Below, piece by piece: positions 17,590 to 25,652 of a stretch of DNA of 64,000 nucleotides (positions within the stretch are counted from its first letter, which is position 1; the number at the start of each line of letters is the position of its first letter). The translations under genes and the position numbers were made by a program. The notes under the pieces are model-generated. The model searched no databases. It was not told where the DNA came from and worked only from the letters and a program-made list of their open reading frames with translations. The stretch is from Streptomyces griseochromogenes (GTDB taxonomy: Bacteria > Actinomycetota > Actinomycetes > Streptomycetales > Streptomycetaceae), in NCBI RefSeq assembly GCF_001542625.1, contig NZ_CP016279.1:2480001-2544000 (forward strand), read 5' to 3'.

Positions 17590-18045
17590 TCAGTCCTGGT
17601 CGTTCGCGTTCTGTTCGGCGTGGCGGTGGCGGTAGGTGTCGATCTCGGCCATGTGTTCCTCGGCCCAGGACCGGAGCGCGGCGAGCGGCACCTCAAGAGA
17701 CAGCCCCAGTGCGGTGATCCGGTAGTGCACGCGGGGAGGGACGGTCGGCTGGACTCGGCGGGTGACCAGGCCGTCGCGGGTGAGGTTTCGCAGGGTCGCC
17801 GACAGCATCTTCTGCGACACGCCGGGCATCCTGCGCTGGAGCTCGGCGAAGCGCACCTCCTCCGGGGCGGCCTCGGAGAGCACCTTGATCGCCATGGACG
17901 TCCATTTCGTGCCGATCCTGTCGAGCAGCCGGCGCGTCGGGCAGTCCGGTTCGAAGAGGTCCCCGCGTGCGGTGAGGGGACCCGTCGGGCGGGTGGTCAC
18001 CTGGAGCTCACCGTCTTTCGTGAAAGTGCCGTCTTGGTACGTCAA
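17590..18045 (-). CDS. HxlR-family transcriptional regulator
   Basis: A 151-residue winged-helix regulator of the HxlR family. The core reads CPTRRLLDRIGTKWTSMAIK, then RFAELQRRMPGVSQKMLSAT and LRNLTRDGLVTRRVQPTVPP, followed by VHYRITALGLSLEVPLAALR. The conserved cysteine before the first helix is present (FEPDCPTRR), as in redox- or electrophile-sensing members. It is divergent from an epoxide-hydrolase-like gene, with a 13-bp palindrome between them, and probably represses that gene and itself. The effector is unknown. Confidence 0.9.
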   Translation of the reverse strand: MTYQDGTFTKDGELQVTTRPTGPLTARGDLFEPDCPTRRLLDRIGTKWTSMAIKVLSEAAPEEVRFAELQRRMPGVSQKMLSATLRNLTRDGLVTRRVQPTVPPRVHYRITALGLSLEVPLAALRSWAEEHMAEIDTYRHRHAEQNANDQD

Positions 18046-18069
18046 CTCTAGTCACCTAGGTTCAGGTTG

Positions 18070-18082
18070 TAACCAATGGTTA
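18070..18082. promoter_or_regulatory. candidate HxlR operator palindrome
   Basis: TAACCA-A-TGGTTA is a perfect inverted repeat with a one-base centre, lying 24 bases upstream of the HxlR start and 18 bases before the hydrolase ATG. AT-rich palindromes of this size in the shared intergenic gap are typical HxlR binding sites. Confidence 0.5.
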
Positions 18083-18100
18083 TCGCTTGGAGTTGATGTG

Positions 18101-19033
18101 ATGTCCCACGTGTCGCCCCCGCCGCCCGCCCGCCACGCCGCCGGTCCGGGCAAACATCCGGACGTGGAGATACGCACCGTCGCCGTCAACGGCGTGGCAC
18201 TCAGGGTGGCCCTCGCCGGCGAGGGCCCCGCACTCCTGCTGCTGCACGGCTTCCCGCACACCTGGGAACTGTGGCGGGCGGTCATCGGCCCGCTGGCCCG
18301 ACGCCACCGGGTGATCGCACCGGACCTGCGGTGGCTGGCCACCGGCCGAGAAGCGCCCGCGGGGGAGCCCACGGGAGCGGGATACGACGCCGCGACACTC
18401 GCACGGGACGCAGAGTGCCTGCTGGAAGCACTCGGCGCCACGCGCGCCGCTGTGGCCGGCATCGACGCGGGAGCCCCTCCCGCCTTCCTGCTCGCCCTGC
18501 GGCGCCCCGACCTCGTCCGGCGACTGGTGCTGATGGAGTCGCTCCTCGGCGGACTGCCGAGCGGCGGTACGGGCGACGGGTGGCCCGCGGCGGGCGGGCC
18601 CCGGTGGTGGTTCGGCTTCCACTCCGAGCCCGGTCTCGCGGAGTCCGTGCTGACCGGCCACGAGGACCGGTACATCGGCTGGTTCCTCGACCAAGGCACG
18701 CTCGGTCGCGGCGTCCCCACCGCGCTCCGCGAGGCGTTCATCACCGCCTACACCGGTGAGGACGTCCTGTGCCGCGCCTTCTCCTACTACCGCGCCCTGC
18801 CCGCCAGCGCCCGACAGCTCCAGGACGCCGCCGCCACGGCCCGGCTCACGATGCCCACCATGGCCGTCGGAGCGCACCCCATCGGTGCCGCGCTCGAACA
18901 GCAACTGCGCCCGATCGCCGACGACCTGATCGGCCATGTCCTCGAGGACTGCGGCCACATCATCCCGCTGGACCGCCCCGCGGCCCTGCTCGCACTGCTC
19001 CAGCCCTTCCTGGCGGCCGACATCACCACATGA
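18101..19033 (+). CDS. alpha/beta hydrolase, epoxide-hydrolase-like
   Basis: A 310-residue alpha/beta hydrolase. The oxyanion-hole motif is LLLHGFPHTWELWRAV. The nucleophile elbow reads AVAGIDAGAPPAFLL, with aspartate where lipases have serine; this is the arrangement of epoxide hydrolases and haloalkane dehalogenases. The catalytic histidine is in LEDCGHIIPLDRP. A cap region with FSYYRALPASARQL lies between, as in soluble epoxide hydrolases. The ATG at 18101 is used because the upstream frame overlaps the divergent HxlR promoter. It is divergent to that regulator and probably under its control, which suggests inducible detoxification of an epoxide. The substrate is unknown. Confidence 0.88.
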   Translation: MSHVSPPPPARHAAGPGKHPDVEIRTVAVNGVALRVALAGEGPALLLLHGFPHTWELWRAVIGPLARRHRVIAPDLRWLATGREAPAGEPTGAGYDAATLARDAECLLEALGATRAAVAGIDAGAPPAFLLALRRPDLVRRLVLMESLLGGLPSGGTGDGWPAAGGPRWWFGFHSEPGLAESVLTGHEDRYIGWFLDQGTLGRGVPTALREAFITAYTGEDVLCRAFSYYRALPASARQLQDAAATARLTMPTMAVGAHPIGAALEQQLRPIADDLIGHVLEDCGHIIPLDRPAALLALLQPFLAADITT

Positions 19034-19084
19034 GGGCGGCCATGGCCCTGACTCCGATCGAACCGGCCGCGCCGGCAGAGGGAG

Positions 19085-19297
19085 ATGACGCAGCAGAGCC
19101 TCCAGGAGGCGAACACCCGGATGGAGGGCGTTGTCGAGGCGGCGTATGCCACGCCCGGCTCCGAGACGAAGTTCAAGCCGTACTGGGACGCGTACAGGAC
19201 CAGCACCGACAAGGCCATCGAGGGCTTGCAGGGCGTCAGCGACGTGCAGCAGGTCTCGGACGCTTTCGTGGGCCCGACGACCGGACCGCCGGAGTAG
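19085..19297 (+). pseudogene. WXG100-like fragment, truncated at both ends
   Basis: The frame reads MTQQSLQEANTRMEGVVEAA, then YWDAYRTSTDKAIEGLQGVS and QVSDAFVG. It looks like the second helix of a WXG100-type secreted protein: amphipathic helices, a YWDAYR segment and a DAF ending. The first helix and the WxG turn are absent. The last residues run into a neighbouring wrecked gene on the opposite strand. GAGGGAG directly abuts the ATG at very short spacing, so translation is doubtful. The family assignment is by eye. Confidence 0.35.
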
Positions 19298-20426
19298 CCG
19301 CCACCGGAGTGACCGCCGCCGTGGTGGTGGTTGCCGTGACGCGCGCCGTGGTGGCGGTTGTGCTCGCCGCGGTCGGCCCAGGCGCCGGGCCCCTTGTGGT
19401 CGCGTCGGCCGACAAGCGGGTCGCGTACGCCACTGCCGCGCGCACCCGGATGCGCTCCTCGGTGCTCATGGGCGTGCCCTGGACGGCGTGCCGTTCCAGC
19501 GCGGCGATGGTGTCGCGGGAGATGGCGAGGGCTGCCTCGATCGACATGCTGATCTCTCCGAGCTGGAACTGTGTCACCGGGCTTGTCGCCTGCCGAGCCG
19601 GGTTCTCGAACGACGTGGCGCGTTCGGGAGCACGCTCGACGAAGGACTCCAGTGCGCCCTGCGCGATGCCGATGGGGGTGCCCACGCTCGCGGAGAGCAG
19701 GAACGGGAAGACCGCATAGGAGTACTCGACGACTCCTGCGTTGGCCGCGGAGGCGTGGTCGCCTCGCAGCAGTCCGGGGAGAGGCAGGGCCCGGTCGTGC
19801 GGGACGAAAACGTCCCGGGCGACCGAGGTGCTGCTGCCCGTGCCCTGCATGGCACTCATGTGCCAGTCGTCGATGATCTCCATCTGGGTGGTGGGAACGA
19901 CGGCGAGATACGGCTCGTTGGCGCCGTCCTCGTGGGCCAGGACGGCTGCCAGAACGTTCCACGTGGCGTGCAGGACGCCCGTGTTCCAGGGCCACCTTCC
20001 GGTCAGCAGGTAGCCGCCTTCGGTGGGTACGAGTGTTCCGCCCGGCGCTGACACTCCCGCGACGCGGGCTCCTGGGCCGCTGAACACCAGTTCCTGGACC
20101 GGGTCGGGGAACAATGCCGCCCAGTAGCCGCACACGGCGTACAACGCCATCACCCACGATGTCGATCCGCACGCACGGGCGATGGTGCGCACCACTTCGA
20201 ACTCTGTCGCCGCGTTCACCTGAAGACCGCCGAAACGCCTGGGCACCGTGAGCCGGGTGATGCCAAGGGTTTCGAGAGCCTCGATGCCGGCCTCAGGCAG
20301 CCGCCGCAGCCGTTCGGCGTCGGCGGCGTTCTCACGCAGCATCGGGAGCAACTCCTCGACGGACCGGACCAAAGCGTGGTCGACACGGTCCGACAGCGTG
20401 CGGAACTCCGGCACGGTGGTGCTCAC
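19236..20426 (-). pseudogene. acyl-CoA dehydrogenase/flavin monooxygenase-like, C-terminally truncated
   Basis: Starting at GTG 20426 after GGAGGAGAC, the protein has the N-terminal helical domain (RLRRLPEAGIEALETLGITR), a middle beta domain (YLLTGRWPWNTGVLHATWN, EIIDDWHMSAMQGTGSS) and a long C-terminal helix (FQLGEISMSIEAALAISRD). This matches the acyl-CoA dehydrogenase-like oxidoreductases of the HpaB/DszC type, which use reduced flavin. Similarity ends at RLSADAT near 19400; the expected ending of about 60 residues with an RDxxA-type helix is missing. It is replaced by a threonine/alanine-rich tail that reads antisense into the WXG-like scrap. A deletion junction near 19300-19400 explains both broken genes. 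Confidence 0.65.
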
Positions 20427-20584
20427 GTCTCCTCCAGAGGGGTTCGGCTCAGGAAACGCGGCACCTCCGCGTTGCCGAGCCTGCTGTGTCACCGGGTGCT
20501 GTCCGGCACCGCGGGCACTCGGCGGACCGTCATCCTGATCCGGTCGACTGCTCACCCGACAGGTCAATGACTGCTCGATCGGTG

Positions 20585-21616
20585 TCAGGACCGCCGTGGC
20601 CCGGGACCGGCTGCCGCCCGTTGCCCCGCGCCCGCCGCGTCGTCGCGGACCCGGACGTGCTCCAGGAGTTCGACGGGTGCGGCGATCAGGTTGGGGTCGG
20701 TGTGGGTGTAGTAGGAAGCGTCCGCGACGTACACCGTGTCGCCGCGGCGTGCGAGGGACGTGGGGTTCTGCAGCCCGTCGGCGGCGGTGAGCACCGCGGT
20801 GTGAGAGCCGTCGGGACGGATGAGTTCGACCCGGTTGCCGGCGTTGTCGGCGGCCAGCACGTCGTCGCCGTGGCCGGTGAAGGTGAAGTCGTCGACTGCT
20901 CCGAGTCCGGCGGCGACGGTGTGCACGGTGCCGGGGGTGCCATGGCGGCCGATGGGGACACGCAGCAGTGTGCCCTTGTCCATGGTGGTGACCCAGACGG
21001 CGTTGTCGCGGATCTTGAGTCCGTTGGCGCCGAATCCGCTCGGTGTGCGTGCGGCGAGCTCGGGCGCCTTCTTCCAGACCGCCGCGGCTGTGCCGTCCGG
21101 CGTCATGCGCCAGATGGCGCCCAGCGAGGAATCGGTGGCGTACAGGTAACCGCCATGCAGGGCAAGGCCGTTGGGGACGCTGTTCGCCGGCAGGGGGACC
21201 ACCCGGCTGGGGACGTCGCCCGGGCGGAGCCTCCACAGGCCGGTGAGGTCAGCGGTGCCGGCGGAATAAAGGACGTAGAGGGTGCCGTCGGGGAGCCGGA
21301 CGATGCCGCCGATGAAAGCACGGCCGGTCAGGGGTGCGTCGGTTCCGGTCGGAGGGGCCGGGAGCGTGCCCAGGACGTGCGTTCCGCGGTCCGCGGTGAG
21401 GCGGACGATCTGGTGCGCGAAGGACATGGTCACATCGAGGGAACCGTTCGGTTCGGTCGTCAGGTTCTCCGGCTGCTGGCCGGCCGCCAGGTCGAGGTGC
21501 CTGATGATGTGCGGGCTGCCGAGGCCGGGTGTCCCGGCGGACGCGGGCAGGGCGGCGCCGGCGAACGCGACGACCGTGGCCGTGGCGGTGATCCGTATTC
21601 TGCTGCTGATGCGCAT
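20585..21616 (-). CDS. secreted beta-propeller protein (SMP-30/NHL type)
   Basis: A 343-residue protein with a signal peptide (MRISSRIRITATATVVAFAG, cleavage after ASA). The mature part has repeated NHL/SMP-30-like blades: GGIVRLPDGTLYVLYSAG, NGLALHGGYLYATDSSLGAI, NGLKIRDNAVWVTTMDKG and LAADNAGNRVELIRPDGSHT. The repeated ATDS/LAADN turns are typical of metal-binding lactonase propellers, but the catalytic residues of gluconolactonase cannot be placed with confidence. It is probably extracellular. It stands alone on the minus strand, upstream of the broken acyl-CoA dehydrogenase gene. Confidence 0.75.
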   Translation of the reverse strand: MRISSRIRITATATVVAFAGAALPASAGTPGLGSPHIIRHLDLAAGQQPENLTTEPNGSLDVTMSFAHQIVRLTADRGTHVLGTLPAPPTGTDAPLTGRAFIGGIVRLPDGTLYVLYSAGTADLTGLWRLRPGDVPSRVVPLPANSVPNGLALHGGYLYATDSSLGAIWRMTPDGTAAAVWKKAPELAARTPSGFGANGLKIRDNAVWVTTMDKGTLLRVPIGRHGTPGTVHTVAAGLGAVDDFTFTGHGDDVLAADNAGNRVELIRPDGSHTAVLTAADGLQNPTSLARRGDTVYVADASYYTHTDPNLIAAPVELLEHVRVRDDAAGAGQRAAAGPGPRRS

Positions 21617-21724
21617 TTCTGTTCTCCTGAGAACCGTCCTGGACGGACGGACGGACGGGTGCGGGACTGCGGGCTGTTGTGGCTGATGCTGTGGCCCGGC
21701 GCCGCACTGGTTCTTGCCGTGCGC

Positions 21725-22115
21725 GGCGATGGACAGCGGCTCCCACGCGCGCCACGTCGCCGAGGAAGAAGCGCAGCGGCGGGCGGGCCGCGTCTACGAT
21801 CTGCGGTACGGCGTCCCGTGTCGCGACCGGATCGCCCTGCACGGCATTGCGCTCCCGCCGGGCTTCCTGGGCCTGCTCGCGGTGAACTGGGCGACCTCTT
21901 GAGCGAGTGACTGGCTGAACGTTTCCAGCGCCCACTTCGACGCGGCGTACATACCGACGTTCGGGAAGGCGCCGACGCCGCTGATCGAGCTGACCTGAAC
22001 GATGTGCCCGGCGCGCTGTGCGCGCAGGAGGGGCAGCGCCGCCTGGGTCACCCACAGCGCACCGAACAGGTTGGTGTCCAACTGCGCGCGGGCCTCGGAC
22101 TCGCTGATTTGGCGC
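21725..22115 (-). pseudogene. short-chain dehydrogenase (SDR), frameshifted and deleted
   Basis: Two minus-strand pieces in different frames belong to one classical SDR. The upstream piece has LDTNLFGALWVTQAALPLLR, HIVQVSSISGVGAFPNVGMY and YAASKWALETFSQSLAQEV, carrying the NNxG-like turn, catalytic serine and YxxxK. The downstream piece, in another frame, reads NAVQGDPVATRDAVPQIVDA and ARPPLRFFLGD, the C-terminal segment of the same family. The N-terminal Rossmann glycine motif and the middle loop are missing. One of the two 40-bp repeats linked to the MmyB-type regulator lies upstream, so this was probably a target of that regulator. Confidence 0.65.
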
Positions 22116-22339
22116 CGATCGGATCGAGCAAGGGCTGCGAGCAGTAGAGGTTGGCCACGGTCAGCCCGCCACGCCACGGCCGGCGCGAGGGCCACCGTAC
22201 GGCTCACCGCCTGTGGCACGGCCGATCCGGGCACACCCGCTGTCCTGTCCATGTTCTTCCTTCTCCGCCTCTCTGCGTCGCTACGAAGCCGGCGCCTCGT
22301 ACGGAAACAGACGCTACGAACGCCGTGCCGGGCGGAGAA

Positions 22340-22383
22340 GGGTGTGCCGCACCCCCTCCCAGGCAGGGTGCGGTACACCCAGG
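22340..22383. promoter_or_regulatory. operator-like repeat, copy 1
   Basis: A 15-base inverted repeat with one mismatch: GGGTGTGCCGCACCC, an 11-base spacer, then GGGTGCGGTACACCC. Positions 22344-22383 match the second copy at 22866-22905 in 36 of 40 bases. It lies between the wrecked SDR (minus) and the wrecked GMC oxidoreductase (plus), in the position of a divergent promoter. It is probably a binding site for the MmyB-type regulator downstream. Confidence 0.6.
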
Positions 22384-22424
22384 CTCGGCGAGCGGACGAC
22401 CTGGTTCGGGCCCACGACCCGCGT

Positions 22425-22800
22425 GAAGCGGGCAGCGTGCTGGGCGGCTCCAGCAGCATCAACGGTCTCGTGCATCTGCGCGGGCACCGGTCCAGCTACG
22501 ACGCCTGGGCGCGGACGGCAACGGGAAGCAGACCGAGGGAGTGTCGTGGACCGGGACGAACGTGGTCGCCGGCCGGCGGCAGAGCGCGGCCGACGCCTGT
22601 CTGCGCCCGGTACTCTCCCGCCCCAACCTGACGTTGATCACCCGCGCACACGTCCAGCGGCTGGTGCTCGACGGGACCCGCTGCCGGGGATCGGGCCCGC
22701 GACGCATCCGCGGGATCTGGGGATCCCTGTGCGCGCCGACCTTCCCGGTGCCGGGGAGAACCTCCACGACCATGTACTGAGCTGGGTGTCGTACCGGACG
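22425..22800 (+). pseudogene. GMC oxidoreductase in three frame-broken pieces
   Basis: Three short plus-strand pieces in different frames come from one FAD-dependent GMC (glucose-methanol-choline) oxidoreductase. The first reads GSVLGGSSSINGLVHLRGHR, the FAD-binding signature. The second has GRRQSAADACLRPVLSRPNL then ITRAHVQRLVLDG, a segment normally about 100 residues later. The third has IPVRADLPGAGENLHDHVL, the second GMC signature. The FAD fold at the N-terminus and the whole catalytic C-terminal half with its histidine pair are gone. The order is preserved, so internal deletions rather than rearrangement caused the loss. Confidence 0.7.
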
Positions 22801-22865
22801 AATTGGCACCGGCAGAAGGTCGCGGGCGTCGCCCCCGGGCCCGTCGTCCGTTCACAGCGCCGTGG

Positions 22866-22905
22866 GTGCCGCACACCCTCCCGGGCAGGGTGCAGCACAC
22901 CCAGG
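22866..22905. promoter_or_regulatory. operator-like repeat, copy 2, before the MmyB-type regulator
   Basis: GTGCCGCACACCCTCCCGGG begins a 40-base block identical at 36 positions to the block at 22344-22383. It ends 33 bases before the regulator ATG, an ideal place for autoregulation. The inverted-repeat character is weaker than in copy 1. Confidence 0.6.
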
Positions 22906-22938
22906 TTCAGGACACGGCGCGCCGTTACGGTGGTGCGT

Positions 22939-23805
22939 ATGACGAGGGACAACGAACTCGGTGACTTCCTTCGCGCACGCCGCGACCTGGTGTCGCCGGT
23001 GGACGCGGGCCTGCCGTGGCACACCTCCCGCCGGGTGCCCGGACTGCGCCGGGAAGAGGTCGCGCTGCTCGCCGGGGTCAGCACGGACTACTACACGCGG
23101 CTGGAGCAGGGCCGGGAACGGCACCCCTCGGAGCAGGTCCTGGAAGCCGTCGCCCGTGCCCTACGCCTGGACGGCGACGCCACCGGATACCTGTTCAGGC
23201 TCGCCCAACCGGCTCCGCGGACCGCGGTCACCGACCCGGCGCGGACGGTCAGCCCGGAACTGACCCGGCTGATGAACCACTTCCTGGACCTTCCTGCCTG
23301 CGTGGTCAGCCCCGCCCTGGACATCCTGGCCGCCAATCCCGCAGGTCAGCAGCTCTACAGCGGGTTCGACCGGATGGACAACCTGCTGCGCATGGTCTTC
23401 CTGGACCCCGCCGCCCGGCGGTTCTACCGGGACTGGGATCATGCCGCCCAAGGCGTCGTCGGCAACCTCCGGGCGCTGTCGGCCCCCTTCCCGAACGACC
23501 CGCGCGTCGCCCAGGTCGTCGGGGAAGTGTCGCTGCACAGCCCCGCGTTCGCGGCCCTGTGGGCCAGATACGAGGTCCGGCCCCGCACCAGCGAGGACAA
23601 ACACCTGTGGCACCCGCTGGTGGGCGGGATGCGCCTGCACTACGAGGCGTTCACCGTCACCAGCGCGCCCGGCCAGCAGCTGTTCGTCTACTCCGCGGAA
23701 CCGGGCACTCCCAGCGCCGACGCGCTGGTCCTGCTGCGGAGCCTGGCCGGTGACACGCTCGCCGAGCACTCTGCCCCCGGCGTCGAAAGCCGTACCGCCC
23801 GCTGA
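22939..23805 (+). CDS. XRE-family regulator with MmyB-type ligand-binding domain
   Basis: A 288-residue regulator. The N-terminal Cro/C1 helix-turn-helix reads LGDFLRARRDLVSP, VPGLRREEVALLAGVSTDYY and TRLEQGRERHPSEQVLEAVA. The C-terminal MmyB-like ligand-binding (PAS-like) domain reads LDLPACVVSPALDILAANPA, RMVFLDPAARRFYRDWDHAA, WARYEVRPRTSEDKHLWHPL and QQLFVYSAEPGTPSADAL. In Streptomyces such regulators usually sit beside, and control, an SDR or other oxidoreductase. Here both neighbouring candidates, the SDR and the GMC oxidoreductase, are wrecked, yet both copies of the putative operator remain. The gene itself looks intact. Confidence 0.9.
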   Translation: MTRDNELGDFLRARRDLVSPVDAGLPWHTSRRVPGLRREEVALLAGVSTDYYTRLEQGRERHPSEQVLEAVARALRLDGDATGYLFRLAQPAPRTAVTDPARTVSPELTRLMNHFLDLPACVVSPALDILAANPAGQQLYSGFDRMDNLLRMVFLDPAARRFYRDWDHAAQGVVGNLRALSAPFPNDPRVAQVVGEVSLHSPAFAALWARYEVRPRTSEDKHLWHPLVGGMRLHYEAFTVTSAPGQQLFVYSAEPGTPSADALVLLRSLAGDTLAEHSAPGVESRTAR

Positions 23806-24532
23806 CGCCTCGATCACGGAGAGCACGTACAGACGTGCCCCGGAGAGACGGGCATCGACTTCCCCGGCACTCCGGCAACGATGACCGGCGCTGCTCGGCG
23901 ATATCGAACTCCCCGATCTGCATGAGGACCCTATCTGGGGGTGGCGCTTTCCCGGGCGGCGTCTTCTCGGTGATCGCCTTCGAGCGCCGGGCTGGTACCG
24001 GGTGATCACATCCGAGTACGACCACGTCATGGACCGCGACGAACCCGTGATGCTCGATCAGCTCCGGGAGCCGCTGGTCAGGCTCGCGGGGCCGCCCCGA
24101 AGTGAGCGCACTCGTCCGGCACGCCCTCCCGGACCAGTTCGGTAGGGGAATCGCCCGCGCGTACAGCTTTGGCCGATGCCTCCGTCAGGAATCCCCTTGC
24201 CCTCATTGCAGCGCAAGCGCAGTTGCCGCGGGGCGACGGCGTTCGGCCGGGGCCCTTCCGGCGTCTCTCCGCTCGGGAGACCAGGCCCTGGCGAGCCATT
24301 CGCACCGGCCCGTAACTGGCCGAACCCGAAATTCGTGCAGCCCCGTTTTACGGGCAACTCCTCGCCCATGGTGGCACAGAAGTCGGACAGAACTCAGGCA
24401 CAACTCAGGCACAACTCAGTGGGATGCAGCTCCGGGCCGACGAACCAGGAGGCCAGCGGTCCTGCCCTTGTGGCGTTGGCGGTCGGGTCTTTAGCGTGGC
24501 GTCAGCATTTCAGGGTGGCTGCGGATGCCGGG
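23806..24532. other. gene-poor stretch at the left border of the NRPS cluster
   Basis: About 730 bases with no gene I can support. Frames on both strands lack domains, ribosome binding sites and normal third-position bias. A short repeated ACTCAGGCACA-type motif occurs near 24390-24420. The promoter and operator for the mbtH unit must lie at its right end. Confidence 0.35.
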
Positions 24533-24550
24533 TGTCCTGTCGACAGGACG
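24533..24550. promoter_or_regulatory. cluster-shared palindrome, site 1 (before mbtH)
   Basis: TGTCCTGTCGACAGGACG contains a perfect 16-base palindrome (24534-24549). It lies 76 bases before the MbtH start. Two related 18-mers stand before the other two biosynthetic operons (50438-50455 and 56344-56361). Together they fit TGTCCYGYCGRCRGGACA, the likely binding site of a common regulator. Confidence 0.65.
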
Positions 24551-24625
24551 ACGCCGATCTGTGAACCCGCGCCGGCCCTGCGATTCCCCTTTCGAGTCAT
24601 CCCGTGACGGATTAGGACGGTGGCA

Positions 24626-24841
24626 GTGAGCACGAACCCCTTTGACGACGAGGACGGCCGCTTCTACGTCGTGATCAACGATGAGGAGCAGCACTCCCTG
24701 TGGCCGGTGTTCGCCGAGGTGCCCGCGGGCTGGCGGGTGGTCTTCGGCGAGGCGGCCAGGGCCGAGTGCCTGGAGTACGTCGAGCAGAACTGGACCGACA
24801 TGCGTCCGAAGAGCCTGCAGGAGGCCATGGCGGCGGACTGA
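24626..24841 (+). CDS. mbtH: MbtH-like protein
   Basis: A 71-residue MbtH-family protein, the small chaperone that binds NRPS adenylation domains and is often needed for their solubility and activity. All signature parts are present: [38 protein letters not shown] and [16 protein letters not shown] 24626 is preferred over GTG 24620 because the AGGACGG box ends at 24620. It opens the cluster, about 1 kb before the first adenylation gene. A shared palindrome lies upstream. It probably serves several of the A domains in this cluster. Confidence 0.93.
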   Translation: MSTNPFDDEDGRFYVVINDEEQHSLWPVFAEVPAGWRVVFGEAARAECLEYVEQNWTDMRPKSLQEAMAAD

Positions 24842-24875
24842 ACGCCGCTCGCATCCGACGGGGGAGTGGAACACG

Positions 24876-25085
24876 ATGTCCGTATCTCGCCTGTGCCGAG
24901 CGCCCGGCGCAGAGCGGGGCGTCGAGCCGATGCGGCGGAATCCGTCGACATCGCTCACGGCCAACGGCGGTGACGCTCACGGGCCGGCCGGGAGCCGTGG
25001 GCCGGCCGGCGGCGGGCTCGCGGACCCGGCCGGGACGACGCTGCTCGGTCCCATGACGGCCGGCCGAAGTGGAGACGTCCCGTGA
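24876..25085 (+). CDS. small hypothetical protein, coupled to the LmbU-like remnant
   Basis: A 69-residue frame starting MSVSRLCRAPGAERGVEPMR after GGGGGAG at good spacing, 34 bases after mbtH. The middle is glycine-, alanine- and proline-rich (HGPAGSRGPAGGGLADPAG). Its stop overlaps the start of the next frame as GTGA, which suggests translational coupling. No family is recognised. It could be a genuine small protein or the decayed start of the LmbU-like gene. Confidence 0.3.
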   Translation: MSVSRLCRAPGAERGVEPMRRNPSTSLTANGGDAHGPAGSRGPAGGGLADPAGTTLLGPMTAGRSGDVP

Positions 25086-25560
25086 GAACCGCGAGCAGTC
25101 ACACGGCGCGGCCGGTGGGCACCAGCAATGAGCCCGAGCGGCGCATCGGGACCAGCCTGCGCGAGTTCACGAACTCCTCGGCGTGGTGGCTCGGCGACCG
25201 GTACGCGTGGGCGGCGCGGTGGTTCGACACCACCGCAGACCGGAAGGCCTCGGCTTCGCCCACCACGCCGAGGTGACCCGCCTGTCGCCACCGGAGCAGG
25301 ACCACTGATCGAGCGAGGCTCAGCAGCAGAGGCGGTCGCGCAACGAACTCCGCGGGGCGTTCGCGCCGGCCTCGCCGAGCAGGACCACTGGACCGCTGTT
25401 TCCCCGAGCGGCGGCAACGAGAACCAACGGGTGCCCCGACCGACCGATTCGGCGGGCGCCGACAAGCGCCGGCGAAAGGCCACCACGCTCACCATCGAGC
25501 GGGTGACCGAGGTGCTCGACGCCGCTGAGCGGCGCACCACCCCAAGCCTCACTGCCCAAA
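25082..25560 (+). pseudogene. LmbU-family regulator, internally deleted and frameshifted
   Basis: Pieces of an LmbU-type regulator, the family named from the lincomycin cluster activator. The first frame from GTG 25082 has RRIGTSLREFTNSSAWWLGD and then, directly, YAWAARWFDTT. About 25-30 residues that normally lie between, including a YQTLRN-type helix, are deleted. A +1 shift near 25247 gives GLGFAHHAEVTRLSPPEQDH, the next conserved block, ending in a stop. Further on, in yet another frame, AEQDHWTAVSPSGG and ATTLTIERVTEVLDAA look like later parts, the first echoing the PEQDH block. The position between mbtH and the first biosynthetic gene is where a cluster-situated regulator is expected. 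Confidence 0.55.
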
Positions 25561-25652
25561 GGCTCACCGCCCCAAGGCGCCGGACAAGCCCCCGTCCCCG
25601 TGGTGCGCCGCCGGCTCGCCCGACCGGACACCATTCACATCGGAGTCAGTTG

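Noticed and set aside
19236..21236. A 666-codon frame that would extend the acyl-CoA dehydrogenase-like gene upstream
   Set aside because: The extension overlaps the intact beta-propeller gene and is arginine-rich; GTG 20426 with GGAGGAGAC is the sound start.
24380..24425. A CRISPR-like or tandem repeat around ACTCAGGCACA
   Set aside because: Only two to three short imperfect units with no spacers; too little to call.
25128..25652. Extending the first A-domain gene upstream by 175 codons
   Set aside because: This part covers the LmbU-like remnant in another frame; the A domain itself starts after ATG 25653.
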